Below, in pieces: positions 8,682-16,900 of a stretch of 64,000 nt of DNA. The notes under the pieces were generated by a model. It did no database searches and was not told where the DNA came from. It saw only the letters and a list, made by a program, of their open reading frames with translations. Within the stretch, counting starts at the first letter, position 1. Each line of letters begins with the position of its first letter. Source of the stretch: COMBO-56-21 sp041559015 (GTDB lineage Archaea > Thermoplasmatota > Thermoplasmata > UBA10834); the NCBI GenBank assembly GCA_041559015.1, contig JBFFED010000005.1:1-64000 (forward strand), read 5' to 3'. Made by a program: the position numbers and the translations under genes.

Positions 8682-9316
8682 CGGACGACAACAAGCCCTC
8701 GCAACCAGCACAGGCCGAAGACCTCGGCTTCAGCGAAATCACCAAGGACCTGCTCGAGCTCAAGGACACCTCGGAGCTAATGGTGGACCTGGCGTACTCG
8801 GCTCTCCTGTACGACAACGAGGATATCGCGAACGAGATCATCTACCTCGAGGACATCGCCGATGCCATTGAGAGGGAGGTCGTGCTCAAGGCACTGAAGG
8901 ATGTGGAGCACAAGGGGGATTCGCACAGGAGCTTCGTGATGGTGAGACTCGCTCAGGCGATGGAGATGATTGCCGACGCTGCGGTGTCGATGGCCGATGT
9001 CGTCCTCAGGGACATAGAGAAGAACCCCGTCCTTCGCCTCAGCCTGAGGGATTCGAGGACCAACATAACTGCGGTCAGGGTATCGAAGTCTTCGTCACTG
9101 AACGGTAAGTCGCTCGGAGAGGTCAAGCTCGCCTCTGAGTCCGGCATGTGGATCGTCGCCATAAGGAGGGACAAGAGCTACATCTACGGGCCGGACGAGA
9201 ACACCGTGATGAAGGCAGGAGACCAGCTCATCGCCCGAGGACACAAGGAGGGCGTGCCCGTCCTGAGGCAGATGGCGGGGTGCATGAAGAAGCTGGACCT
9301 GGAAGAGTGCGAATGA
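8678..9316 (+). CDS. PhoU-like plus TrkA-C regulatory protein, second copy
   Basis: 212 residues from the ATG that overlaps the upstream stop (ATGA). Same architecture as its neighbour: PhoU-like helices with LLELKDTSELMVDLAYSALL at about residues 25-44, and a C-terminal TrkA-C domain with ITAVRVSKSSSLNGKSLGEV and TVMKAGDQLIARGHKEG. The two regulatory proteins share the core ELKD(T/I)S(E/D) ... VDLAYSAL and are clear paralogues. They mirror the duplicated membrane halves, so a heteromeric 2+2 complex is a reasonable inference. It ends the four-gene operon. Confidence 0.8.
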   Translation: MTDDNKPSQPAQAEDLGFSEITKDLLELKDTSELMVDLAYSALLYDNEDIANEIIYLEDIADAIEREVVLKALKDVEHKGDSHRSFVMVRLAQAMEMIADAAVSMADVVLRDIEKNPVLRLSLRDSRTNITAVRVSKSSSLNGKSLGEVKLASESGMWIVAIRRDKSYIYGPDENTVMKAGDQLIARGHKEGVPVLRQMAGCMKKLDLEECE

Positions 9317-9498
9317 CCCAGAGAGCGCCCTTCGATTCGACCTGATGCTGCCCCGAAGAGCGGCCGCTCCCGTGGGATAGCCCGGACGTGGAATCCCATC
9401 CTCTAGGTCAACGAAGCCCTGCGCCATATCAATAGCCAGACAGCGCAGGCGACCAGCAACCCTGTGCACTTGAACGGGAGCTGGGGGAAGTGACGACG

Positions 9499-10035
9499 AT
9501 GAGACAGAGTCCGGACGGAAAGCGGATATACACGGTAGAGGAGCTCGTCCTCGGGAACAAGAACGAGGGCGACAGGATATACCTCAAGGAGAAGGCCAAG
9601 GGCGAGGCCGCTCCCATGAGGGAGCGCGGGTTGGCTGACGCCGAGGCGAAGATGAAGCTCCAGGACGCCCTCAACAGGTTCGGCCCCGAGGCCATCAGGG
9701 CGCTCGTGGCGGAGGAGCTCGTGCAGATGCAGAAGGAGATCGGTATCGAGACAGCAAAGGCCCTGTCGAGCGCGGATCTCAAGGTCTTCGCCGGGGGCAA
9801 CTCCGCGAGGGCCGGTTTCGACCTCGGGCAGATGATAGAGAGCATGAGCGTCGCGAGCGACAGCTCGGCGCTCTCCGTCCTCAACAGGCTGGCGAGGCCG
9901 AACGACCTCGGGTTCAAGGACATCATGGGTGTCCTCACAGGCGTCATAGACGAGAACAAGGACCTGAAGGCGGAGCTCTTGAAGACGAAGGAGAGCGAAC
10001 CCCCTGCAGAGAGCAGGAAGGAGAAGGGCAAGTAG
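9499..10035 (+). CDS. Conserved hypothetical protein, charged helical, weak likeness to flotillin C-terminus
   Basis: 178 residues from ATG 9499; GTG 9490 is an alternative. GGGGGA at 9483-9488 fits the ATG with a spacing of 10. The protein is rich in Ala, Glu and Lys without membrane segments. The stretch IGIETAKALSSADLKVFAGG resembles the C-terminal end of flotillin/band-7 proteins (helical region followed by a short strand), but the N-terminal SPFH domain is absent. The C-terminus is a hydrophilic tail (KESEPPAESRKEKGK). It stands alone between the transporter operon and a TATA-led membrane gene. Function unknown. Confidence 0.65.
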   Translation: MRQSPDGKRIYTVEELVLGNKNEGDRIYLKEKAKGEAAPMRERGLADAEAKMKLQDALNRFGPEAIRALVAEELVQMQKEIGIETAKALSSADLKVFAGGNSARAGFDLGQMIESMSVASDSSALSVLNRLARPNDLGFKDIMGVLTGVIDENKDLKAELLKTKESEPPAESRKEKGK

Positions 10036-10053
10036 CCCTTCTCCAACCCCTTT

Positions 10054-10063
10054 TTCTATAAAC
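10054..10063 (+). promoter_or_regulatory. T-rich stretch and TATA box ahead of the zinc-ribbon membrane protein
   Basis: CCCCTTTTTCTATAAAC: the T run directly after the previous gene may act as an archaeal terminator, and TTCTATAAAC is a good TATA box. The transcription start would fall near 10088, about 110 nt before the ATG at 10199. Confidence 0.45.
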
Positions 10064-10198
10064 TGACTTGGGCGGTCGCCCTCAGTCGTGGGAATGCCCC
10101 CTGTATCAAGACAGGCCCTTACAGGGCCGGGGGACTTTGGTTTTAGGACAATCACTCTTATCTGGCCAGACCACGTAGCAAACTACCGGGCATCACCT

Positions 10199-10639
10199 AT
10201 GGGAAAAGCAACCGGCGTTGGCTCGATCATCTTCGGGCTTGTCATGATATTCGTGGGCATAGGCGCATTCTTCTCGGAGGAGGAATCCTCCCAAACACAA
10301 AGTGGCAAGATGGCCATAGGCATAGTGATCATCCTTGGACTAGCCCTCATCTACGGAGGAGTCTCAGCGAGGCAGAAGGCGGATGAGAAGGCCAAGGCGG
10401 CACAGCAGGCTCAGGCCGCCCAGACAGCCGAACCGCTTCCGCCGCCACCCCCGCCGGACGCGACCCCGGAGGCTACCTGTCCGCACTGTGGGCGGGAGAT
10501 ACGGGCGGACTTCGTCGCGTGCCCGTTCTGTGGCAAGTCGGTCAAGAGCACCTGCCCCAAGTGCGGGAAGCAGGTACAGAGCGACTTCGTGGCATGCCCG
10601 TTCTGCGGCGTCCAGCTGGCCGGCTCCAAGCAGCAGTGA
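10199..10639 (+). CDS. Two-helix membrane protein with C-terminal double zinc ribbon
   Basis: 146 residues. ATG 10199 was chosen because the upstream in-frame part (from 10088) does not look coding. Two hydrophobic segments (about residues 5-25 and 40-60) flank a short hydrophilic loop. They are followed by a coiled-coil-like Ala/Gln/Lys stretch, a proline run (LPPPPPPP) and two CPxCG-type ribbons: CPHCGREI ... CPFCGKSV and CPKCGKQV ... CPFCGVQL. This is the double-zinc-ribbon (DZR) pattern common in archaeal membrane proteins. The ribbons face the cytoplasm if both helices are spanned. Function unknown. Confidence 0.75.
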   Translation: MGKATGVGSIIFGLVMIFVGIGAFFSEEESSQTQSGKMAIGIVIILGLALIYGGVSARQKADEKAKAAQQAQAAQTAEPLPPPPPPDATPEATCPHCGREIRADFVACPFCGKSVKSTCPKCGKQVQSDFVACPFCGVQLAGSKQQ

Positions 10640-10737
10640 GCGGCCGTTCAGCGGAGATTGGACCGCAGCTCAAGGATCACGGCTGACAACTGGACCCATG
10701 AGTAACATTTTCTAGGTTCCTCTGCGCTTCAGAGCCT

Positions 10738-11310
10738 GTGAGGTCCGAAGGAGCAACACTCTTCGAGGATAGAGGCGCATGGAGGGATTGGCTCCGGAAG
10801 AACCATTCTCGCAAGACCGAGATCTGGCTGCTCATACACAAGAAGAGCGCGGGCAGGGTGGGGGTCGCTTACGAAGAGGCTGTGGAAGAGGCCATCTGCT
10901 TCGGATGGATAGACGGCAAGCTCAGACGGATCGACGACAGGCGCCACGCGATCAGGTTCACCCCCCGCAGGGCCGGGAGCATCTGGTCCGAGAGCAATCG
11001 TGATCGGGCGGAGAGGATGATCAGGAGGCGCAGGATGACGAAAGCCGGCCTCGAGAGCGTGGAAGTGGCGAAGAGGAACGGCAGGTGGGCCGAAGCCCGT
11101 GCCCCGAGGAAGGTTCCGGAGATACCTGACGACCTCGCCGCAGCCCTCAGGGCCGACGACCGGGTTGCCAGGAATTTCGAGGCGCTCGCGCGCTCATATA
11201 AGTCGGCTTATGTGTATTGGGTCTTGGGCGCAAAGAGGCCCGAAACGAGAGCCAAAAGGATACGAGAGGTCGTCGCGAGGGCGGCCTCGAAAAAGAAACC
11301 CTGGACATAG
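10738..11310 (+). CDS. YdeI/OmpD-associated family protein
   Basis: 190 residues from GTG 10738. It matches the YdeI/OmdA family: the N-terminal block RDWLRKNHSRKTEIWLLIHK, the strongly conserved EEAICFGWIDGKLRRID, then FTPRRAGSIWSESN, and the C-terminal helical segment with SYVYWVLGAKRPETRAKRI-like order (SAYVYWVLGAKRPETRAKR). Members are widespread small cytoplasmic proteins of unclear biochemistry, some linked to bacteriocin tolerance or stress. Nothing in the surroundings narrows the role. Full family length, so it appears intact. Confidence 0.85.
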   Translation: MRSEGATLFEDRGAWRDWLRKNHSRKTEIWLLIHKKSAGRVGVAYEEAVEEAICFGWIDGKLRRIDDRRHAIRFTPRRAGSIWSESNRDRAERMIRRRRMTKAGLESVEVAKRNGRWAEARAPRKVPEIPDDLAAALRADDRVARNFEALARSYKSAYVYWVLGAKRPETRAKRIREVVARAASKKKPWT

Positions 11311-11356
11311 GACCTGAAGGGGCCGATCCGCCTGGACCAGGAAACCGGGGTTTTCA

Positions 11357-11366
11357 TCTATTTATG
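11357..11366 (+). promoter_or_regulatory. TATA box for the VOC-family gene
   Basis: TCTATTTATG lies 23-32 nt before the ATG at 11389, the spacing expected for a leaderless archaeal transcript. Confidence 0.5.
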
Positions 11367-11388
11367 CTGGCAGTCCGTTGTCGGTGGC

Positions 11389-11727
11389 ATGTCCGGACTG
11401 ATATTCCTATCCACACAGGAGCTGGACGAGACTGTCGGGTTCTACACCTCGAGACTTGGGATGGAGGTCTGGCTGAAGCAGGAGGACTGCACCATCCTGC
11501 GCCATGGGAACCTGATGCTCGGCTTCTGCCAGAGGGAAGTGGTGGACGCTTGCGGCATCATAACGTTCTACTTCGCCTCGAAGGACGAGGTCGATTCCAG
11601 ATACGAGGACCTCAAGGACATCGCCGACGGGCCGCCCAAGGAGAACCCGAAGTACAGGATCTACCACTTCTTCCTGAGGGACCCTGAGGGCAGGCGGCTG
11701 GAGATACAGAAGTTTTACGACATCTGA
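11389..11727 (+). CDS. Glyoxalase/bleomycin-resistance (VOC) superfamily protein
   Basis: 112 residues forming one complete VOC module: ELDETVGFYTSRLGMEVWLK is the first beta-alpha-beta unit and FFLRDPEGRRLEIQKF the conserved final strand with the metal-ligand Glu (LEIQ). Such proteins are metal-dependent lyases, dioxygenases or binding proteins acting as dimers; the substrate cannot be told from sequence. It probably has its own leaderless promoter, and hypB follows 80 nt later on the same strand. Confidence 0.8.
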   Translation: MSGLIFLSTQELDETVGFYTSRLGMEVWLKQEDCTILRHGNLMLGFCQREVVDACGIITFYFASKDEVDSRYEDLKDIADGPPKENPKYRIYHFFLRDPEGRRLEIQKFYDI

Positions 11728-11809
11728 CCAGTTATGCAGGCCCCGGGACACCGCCAAGGTGGCGGTTCAGGGCCAAAGGATTAATCTCCAGGCCTTGATT
11801 CTGACAGCC

Positions 11810-12460
11810 ATGCACAAGGTTGTGACCGTCGACCTCGAGAAAGACATCCTCTCGGCGAACCGGAAGATAGCCAATGACAACCGCGCCCTGCTCGAGAAGC
11901 ACGGGATAGTGGCTTTCGACTTCCTCGGGGCCATCGGCTCAGGGAAGACACTCATCATAGAGAAGCTCGTGGACGTCCTCAAGGCGAAGGGCAAGCGCGC
12001 GGCGGCGGTGGCGGGCGATGTCTCTGGAGATGATGATTACCAGAGGTTCGTCTCGCACGGCATCCCTGCGGCGAACATCAACACCGGCAAAGAGTGCCAC
12101 CTAGACGCTCACCTCGTGGACCACGCGCTCGAGGACTTGCCCCTGGACAAGCTGGACTGCCTGTTCATAGAGAATGTCGGGAACCTCGTGTGCCCTGTGG
12201 ACTTCCCGCTCGGGTCGCACAAGAGGATCGTGGTCATAAGCGTCACAGAAGGTGACGACATGGTCAGGAAGCACCCCGCGATATTCACGTTCTCCGATGT
12301 GATCGTCATCAACAAGATTGACCTCGCCCAGGCGATGGAAGTCGACCCGAGGATACTGGAGAGGGACGCCCGCAGGGCCAATCCAGGCGCTGCTGTGATC
12401 ATGATGGACGCGCGCCACGGGAAGGGCCTGGAAGACCTCGTCAAGGCCCTCGGGCTGTAG
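11810..12460 (+). CDS. hypB: Hydrogenase nickel incorporation GTPase HypB
   Basis: 216 residues. HypB binds GTP and Ni/Zn and works with HypA to insert nickel into the [NiFe]-hydrogenase large subunit. The P-loop is GAIGSGKT (residues 40-47), switch region GDVSGDDDYQR, metal-binding GKECHLDAHL (the Cys-His motif of the HypB family), the ENVGNLVCP signature and the NKID GTP-specificity motif. The short form is seen, without the bacterial N-terminal CxxCGC or His-rich stretch. ATG 11810 was chosen over an upstream in-frame start at 11759 because a TATA-like AGGATTAATC (11777-11786) sits 24-33 nt before it. It is followed 10 nt later by hypF. Confidence 0.95.
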   Translation: MHKVVTVDLEKDILSANRKIANDNRALLEKHGIVAFDFLGAIGSGKTLIIEKLVDVLKAKGKRAAAVAGDVSGDDDYQRFVSHGIPAANINTGKECHLDAHLVDHALEDLPLDKLDCLFIENVGNLVCPVDFPLGSHKRIVVISVTEGDDMVRKHPAIFTFSDVIVINKIDLAQAMEVDPRILERDARRANPGAAVIMMDARHGKGLEDLVKALGL

Positions 12461-12470
12461 AGGACATGAT

Positions 12471-14678
12471 ATGAAGATCACCGTCTACGGAATCGTACAA
12501 GGCGTCGGGTTCAGGCCCACGGTGTTCAGGGTCGCAAGGGCGATGGGGCTCAGAGGCTATGTCCTGAACAACGGCTCCAACGTGGAGATACATGTCGACA
12601 GAGAAGCCGACAAGTTCCTTGAAGAGCTCAAGCGCGCCCTCCCCTCGCTGGCGCGCATCGATAGGGCGGAGTTCGAGGACGTCCGGGAGGACCTCGGGGA
12701 GTTCACAATAGTCCAGAGCCACGACGGGAAACGGGTTTCGCTAATACCCACCGACACAGCCATCTGCGGGAGCTGCTTCCTGGATTTCCGCGAGGTCGGC
12801 AACAGGAGGCATCACTTCCCGTTCACCAACTGCACGGAGTGCGGTGCCCGCTTCACCGTGATCGCCGATCTGCCCTTCGACAGACCAAGGACGAGCATGG
12901 CGGACTTCCCGATGTGCCCCGACTGCGCGCGCGAATACTCCTCGCCAGATGACCGCAGGTTCCACGCGCAGACCATCTCGTGCCCCAGCTGCGGGCCGAG
13001 GTACGAGCTGTACGACGGGGACGGGACCAAGGTGACCGGTGAACCGTTCGAGATCTTCGCGGAGAAGATAGACGGCGGGAGCGTAGGCCTCCTGAAGGGC
13101 TGGGGAGGGATGCACATCATATGCACCCTCGAGAACGCGGCCCGGCTCAGGAAGGTGTACCGGCGGGGGGGCAAACCCTATGCGGTCATGATGAGAAACC
13201 TGGACACGATCAAGAAACTCACCGTCATGGACGACCTTGAGGAGAGGCTCCTGAGGTCGCCTCAGCGACCGATAGTGCTCCTGCACAAGAGGCGGGAGGC
13301 CTTCGAGTCGCTGGACAAGGTCTCTCCGGGGCTCGGGAACCTAGGGGTGATGCTCCCGTACTCGGCCGCACATCTGCTGATGTTCGAGCACCTGAAGGCG
13401 GACGCAGTCATCATGACCTCCGCCAACCCACCTGGGGAGCCAATGTGCACAGAGAACGATAAGGCGTTCTCGCTCGGGCTCGACTACTACCTGTTGCACA
13501 ACAGGAGGATCATACACAGGTGCGATGATAGCGTGGTCAAGGTCAACTCGGGGAGGACGAACTTCACGAGGAAGTCGAGGGGGTTCGTCCCGGTGCCCGT
13601 CGAGGCGAACCACAAGCACTCGGTCGTCGGAGTGGGTGCTCAATGGGACGTGACCGGGTCTGTGTCGAGGGACGGTGAGATATTCCTCACGCAGTACGTA
13701 GGTGAGTCGCAGCAGTACCTCACGCTCCATTATCTGGGGGACGCGCTCCACCACCTGATGGGGCTCCTCGGGACGGAGTCGGTCCAGGCTATAGGCCTGG
13801 ACAAGCACCCGAAATACTCCACCAGGATAATGGCCAGGAGACTCGCCAAGGAGTTCGGGGCGGAGCTGGTCGAGACGCAGCACTATCATGCGCATGCGGC
13901 CGCGCTCAAGATAGACCGCGGCATCTCCGGGCCGATTGTGTGCCTGACGTGGGACGGCACCGGATACGGGGACGACGGCACATCGTGGGGAGGGGAAACG
14001 CTCCTTGCAGACTATCATGAGTATGCTAGGCTCGGCACGCTCGAAGGCATCCCGCTCCTCGGAGGAGACCGTGCGGTCATAGACCCCAAGAGGGTCGTGA
14101 CGGCCCTTCAACTCAAGCTCGGCCGCGAGCCGACGATGGTCGATGACGATGACGTGGACCTGTACTCGAAGATGCTCGGAAAGAGCGTGGTCGCCTCGAG
14201 CATGGGAAGGGTCTTGGACGCGGTGTCCTGCATCGTGGGCGTCTGCTGCAAGAGGACCTACGAGGGCGAGCCCGCGATAAGGCTCGAAAGATGGCTGGAG
14301 GAGGGCAGGCCGACCATCGATTTCGATCTCGACTTCCGCAGGAAGGGTAAGGTCGAGACTGCCCTCACCCTGCCGATGTTCGAGAGGCTCCTCGACATGA
14401 GGCTCGAATCCGAGACCGAGCGGGCGGACGCAGCCGCCTCCTTCGTGAAGACCCTGGTCGGAGGGGTCGCGGAGCGCGCCTGCGGGTACGCCGAGTCGCA
14501 GGGGTTGAGGCAGATCGGGCTCTCGGGCGGGGTTTCTTTCAGCGGGCCCGTAACCGCATGGGTCAAGGAGACCGTCGAACGGAGAGGGCTGGAGTTCGTC
14601 GGGCATGAGCGGATATCGAACGGCGATGGCGGAATCTCGACTGGCCAGAACGCAATAGCTGGCGCGAACCTTGGCTAA
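12471..14678 (+). CDS. hypF: Carbamoyltransferase HypF
   Basis: 735 residues, normal length. HypF makes the thiocyanate on HypE that becomes the CN ligand of the NiFe site, using carbamoyl phosphate and ATP. Domains in order: acylphosphatase (1 to about 88, GVGFRPTVFR); two zinc fingers (about 100-180; CGSCFLDF ... CTECGARF and CPDCARE ... CPSCGPRY); a YrdC domain (about 195-370, KGWGGMHIICTLEN, MTSANPPGEP); and a Kae1/carbamoyltransferase domain (about 380-735, ETQHYHAHAAA metal site, TWDGTGYGDDGTSWGGE, GLSGGVSFSGPV, NGDGGISTGQ). It lies in the hypBFCAD run and probably shares a transcript with hypB. Confidence 0.96.
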   Translation: MKITVYGIVQGVGFRPTVFRVARAMGLRGYVLNNGSNVEIHVDREADKFLEELKRALPSLARIDRAEFEDVREDLGEFTIVQSHDGKRVSLIPTDTAICGSCFLDFREVGNRRHHFPFTNCTECGARFTVIADLPFDRPRTSMADFPMCPDCAREYSSPDDRRFHAQTISCPSCGPRYELYDGDGTKVTGEPFEIFAEKIDGGSVGLLKGWGGMHIICTLENAARLRKVYRRGGKPYAVMMRNLDTIKKLTVMDDLEERLLRSPQRPIVLLHKRREAFESLDKVSPGLGNLGVMLPYSAAHLLMFEHLKADAVIMTSANPPGEPMCTENDKAFSLGLDYYLLHNRRIIHRCDDSVVKVNSGRTNFTRKSRGFVPVPVEANHKHSVVGVGAQWDVTGSVSRDGEIFLTQYVGESQQYLTLHYLGDALHHLMGLLGTESVQAIGLDKHPKYSTRIMARRLAKEFGAELVETQHYHAHAAALKIDRGISGPIVCLTWDGTGYGDDGTSWGGETLLADYHEYARLGTLEGIPLLGGDRAVIDPKRVVTALQLKLGREPTMVDDDDVDLYSKMLGKSVVASSMGRVLDAVSCIVGVCCKRTYEGEPAIRLERWLEEGRPTIDFDLDFRRKGKVETALTLPMFERLLDMRLESETERADAAASFVKTLVGGVAERACGYAESQGLRQIGLSGGVSFSGPVTAWVKETVERRGLEFVGHERISNGDGGISTGQNAIAGANLG

Positions 14679-14680
14679 AG

Positions 14681-14690
14681 CTTTATAATC
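14681..14690 (+). promoter_or_regulatory. TATA box for hypC-hypA-hypD
   Basis: CTTTATAATC begins 2 nt after the hypF stop codon and 23-32 nt before the hypC ATG. hypC-A-D can therefore be transcribed from its own start as a leaderless message. Confidence 0.6.
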
Positions 14691-14712
14691 AGCCCTGCCT
14701 ACCCGATTCCCG

Positions 14713-14940
14713 ATGTGTCTAGCCGTCCCAGCCGAGGTCAAATCGATCGATGGTCACATGGCGACCGTCGACTACGGAGGCGTGAGCAGGGACGCCAACA
14801 TCTCCCTCGTCGAGGCCAAGGTGGGAGACTTCGTCATAGTCCACGCGGGCTACGCCATACAGATCATGGACAGGGAAGAGGCCGAGAAGACCCTGGAGAT
14901 GTTCCGCGAGATGCTGGACTACGAGTCCACCGGGGCGTAG
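14713..14940 (+). CDS. hypC: Hydrogenase maturation chaperone HypC
   Basis: 75 residues beginning MCLAVPAEV; the N-terminal Met-Cys motif is the functional hallmark of HypC/HybG. HypC carries the Fe(CN)2CO unit with HypD and keeps the hydrogenase large subunit open for insertion. The family signature VDYGGVSR and GDFVIVHAGYAI are present. It is tightly spaced with hypA (2 nt gap). A TATA box ends 22 nt upstream, so translation probably starts at the first nucleotides of the message. Confidence 0.96.
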   Translation: MCLAVPAEVKSIDGHMATVDYGGVSRDANISLVEAKVGDFVIVHAGYAIQIMDREEAEKTLEMFREMLDYESTGA

Positions 14941-14942
14941 AG

Positions 14943-15317
14943 ATGCACGAGTTCTCAGTCATGAGTCAGATCGTCGACAGCATCCTCGAGGAGGCGCAGA
15001 AGAGGGACGCGAAGAGGATAGAACAGGTCGACTTGGAGATCGGTGACTACACCATGCTCGGGCAGGAGCAGATGAGGTTCGCCTTCGACGTCCTCGCAAG
15101 AGACACGATGATGGAGGGGGCGAAGCTGAACATAACGACCAGACCGGGCAAGGTCAGGTGCTCATGCGGCTACGAGGGCGCCCCATCTGCCTCCGAAGAC
15201 TCGCCTCACAAGGTGGTGCCGATACTCGAATGCCCTGAATGCGGTGGCGTCGCGAAGATACTCGAGGGACGGGAGTGCCTCATCAGGAACATCAGACTGG
15301 TGGTGCCCGATGTTTAG
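14943..15317 (+). CDS. hypA: Hydrogenase nickel/zinc chaperone HypA
   Basis: 124 residues, starting MHEFSVM: the N-terminal Met-His-Glu is the nickel-binding motif of HypA. The zinc domain is present as two half sites, VRCSCGYEG and ILECPECGG. The insert between them (SASEDSPHKVVP) is slightly longer than in bacteria, as often in archaea. It delivers nickel with HypB. The stop codon overlaps the start of hypD, showing translational coupling. Confidence 0.95.
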   Translation: MHEFSVMSQIVDSILEEAQKRDAKRIEQVDLEIGDYTMLGQEQMRFAFDVLARDTMMEGAKLNITTRPGKVRCSCGYEGAPSASEDSPHKVVPILECPECGGVAKILEGRECLIRNIRLVVPDV

Positions 15318-16386
15318 GCTCCGAGACAGGGAGATGTCGCGCGCGATCCTCCACAAGCTCGGAGCTCTGAACCTACACATAACGCTGATGCATGTCTGCG
15401 GCACGCACCAGGACACACTGGTCAGGTTCGGCCTCGACAGTGAGTTCAAGCGCGTGGGGATAGACATCCGACAGGGCCCTGGGTGCCCGGTCTGCGTCAC
15501 CACGCCGAGAGAGATCGAAGAGGTTCTTGCGCTTGCGCGCGCGGGCATCACAGTCGCCGTCTTCGGCGACGTGCTCAAAGTGCCCGGTGCGACCGGGTCG
15601 CTCAGCGGGGTGAAGGCGGAAGGCGCCGATGTCAGAGTAGTGTTCGGCGTCGATGACGCCGTCTCCCTGGCAAAGCGGATTCAGAAGGAGGTCGTCTTCA
15701 TGGGGATAGGCTTCGAGACGACAGCCCCGACGACAGCGTCGGCGCTGCTGTCCTCGCCCCCGCCGAACTTCTCCGTCCTCAGCTGCCACAGGACGGTCCC
15801 GCCAGCACTCGAAGCTATTGCCGGCATGGGGGAGATACGTCTCGACGGCATGATTCAACCAGGACACGTGAGCACGATCATCGGCACGAGACCGTACGAA
15901 TTCCTCTCCGGGAAGCACAAGATACCCCAGGTGGTCGCTGGGTTCGAGCCCCTCGACCTGTTGATGGGAGTGTACATGCTGGCCATCCAGATTAGGGAGG
16001 GCAGGGCGGAGGTCGAGAACGAGTACACGAGGGTCGTCCATCAAGATGGCAACCCGACCGCTATCAAGGCGATGGGGCGCGCGTTCGAGCCCTCTGACGT
16101 GGAGTGGAGGGGGTTCCCTGTCATACCCAAGAGCGGTCTTGCGATCCGGAAGGAGTTCGGAGCGCACGACGCTAGCAGGCGTTTCGATGACCTGATCGCA
16201 CCTGTCCGTGGGAAGGAGTACAAGGAAGCCAAGGGGTGCAGGTGCGGAGAGATGCTCCGCGGGATTGCGGTGAGCGAGGACTGTCCCCTGTTCGCGAACA
16301 AGTGCACGCCCAACACACCGATCGGGCCCTGCATGGTGTCCAGGGAGGGGAGCTGCTACATAGCATACAGGTATCTGAAGAAGTGA
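15310..16386 (+). CDS. hypD: Hydrogenase Fe-ligand assembly protein HypD
   Basis: 358 residues. HypD is an Fe4S4 protein that holds iron with HypC while CN and CO ligands are attached. Conserved blocks: HVCGTHQDTLVRFGL, QGPGCPVCVTTPREIE, GFETTAPTTAS, QPGHVSTIIG, and the C-terminal cluster region with CRCGEML ... EDCPLFANKCTPNTPIGPC. The ATG at 15310 overlaps the hypA stop by 8 nt and was preferred over upstream in-frame starts. It is the last gene of the hyp run; hypE is found separately at 38 kb. Confidence 0.96.
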   Translation: MFRLRDREMSRAILHKLGALNLHITLMHVCGTHQDTLVRFGLDSEFKRVGIDIRQGPGCPVCVTTPREIEEVLALARAGITVAVFGDVLKVPGATGSLSGVKAEGADVRVVFGVDDAVSLAKRIQKEVVFMGIGFETTAPTTASALLSSPPPNFSVLSCHRTVPPALEAIAGMGEIRLDGMIQPGHVSTIIGTRPYEFLSGKHKIPQVVAGFEPLDLLMGVYMLAIQIREGRAEVENEYTRVVHQDGNPTAIKAMGRAFEPSDVEWRGFPVIPKSGLAIRKEFGAHDASRRFDDLIAPVRGKEYKEAKGCRCGEMLRGIAVSEDCPLFANKCTPNTPIGPCMVSREGSCYIAYRYLKK

Positions 16387-16642
16387 GGCACTCCCGGCTT
16401 CCCCGGTCTCCTGAGGACATGAGCGCCCTGGCGCAATGGAGGAACGAGAGAATAGCCCCGTGGATAGGGCACAACCATGTAAAACGAATCTCCCCTGGTC
16501 TTGACGAACGGAAGACCTGCAACCTGGAGGGGCACGCAGAGACAATCTGTGATGCCTGATGCGACCGGGGCCCGTACGGCCGATTGCCCCCTTTCGGACA
16601 GCGGAGGGGTGAATTCGACGGGTTCCGGAAACGGCGGTTAAT
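16387..16642. other. Intergenic region downstream of hypD
   Basis: First half of a 514-base gap between hypD and the first hdrA. Open frames here have no family likeness. No tRNA or clear terminator was recognised; the regulatory-looking part begins at 16643. Confidence 0.4.
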
Positions 16643-16658
16643 CGAATTTCGAATTTCG
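16643..16658. repeat. Tandem CGAATTT motif upstream of the hdr promoter
   Basis: CGAATTTCGAATTTCG: the heptamer CGAATTT occurs twice in tandem about 100 bases ahead of the TATA box, with TTCGAA at its centre. A second TTCGAA-centred octamer (TTTCGAAA) lies at 16731-16738. Possible regulator sites; no experimental support. Confidence 0.35.
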
Positions 16659-16706
16659 TGGCCCATATCTGAAAGAAAATCTACACACCTCGCACGATGA
16701 CCTGAT

Positions 16707-16722
16707 GATTGTCGCCACAATC
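16707..16722. promoter_or_regulatory. Perfect inverted repeat, candidate operator of hdr cluster 1
   Basis: GATTGT-CGCC-ACAATC: 6-bp perfect arms with a 4-nt spacer, ending 30 nt before the TATA box, where an archaeal activator or a repressor of TBP/TFB recruitment could bind. Confidence 0.4.
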
Positions 16723-16752
16723 ACCACGCTTTTCGAAAGAGCCTAACGAAAC

Positions 16753-16763
16753 GTATATAAATA
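16753..16763 (+). promoter_or_regulatory. Strong TATA box/BRE of hdr cluster 1
   Basis: GTATATAAATA preceded by purine-rich CGAAAC (BRE-like). This is the best TATA match in the window. The transcription start would be near 16788, leaving a leader of about 110 nt with GGAGGGGAGGTGG just ahead of the hdrA ATG at 16901. Confidence 0.75.
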
Positions 16764-16900
16764 ACTTGTTTATTACCGAGAATCGTAAGACCACTCAATG
16801 GACCGAGTGGATGCGCCAGATGGACTGTCTCGGCGCCCTGTCGCGGGGTCACTCGGGCCGGTCGAGGAATCGTCTAACCTGATCAGGAGGGGAGGTGGAC

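Noticed and set aside
13341..14741. 466-codon open frame opposite hypF and hypC
   Set aside because: Shadow of hypF; no recognisable domain and covers a confirmed gene in full.
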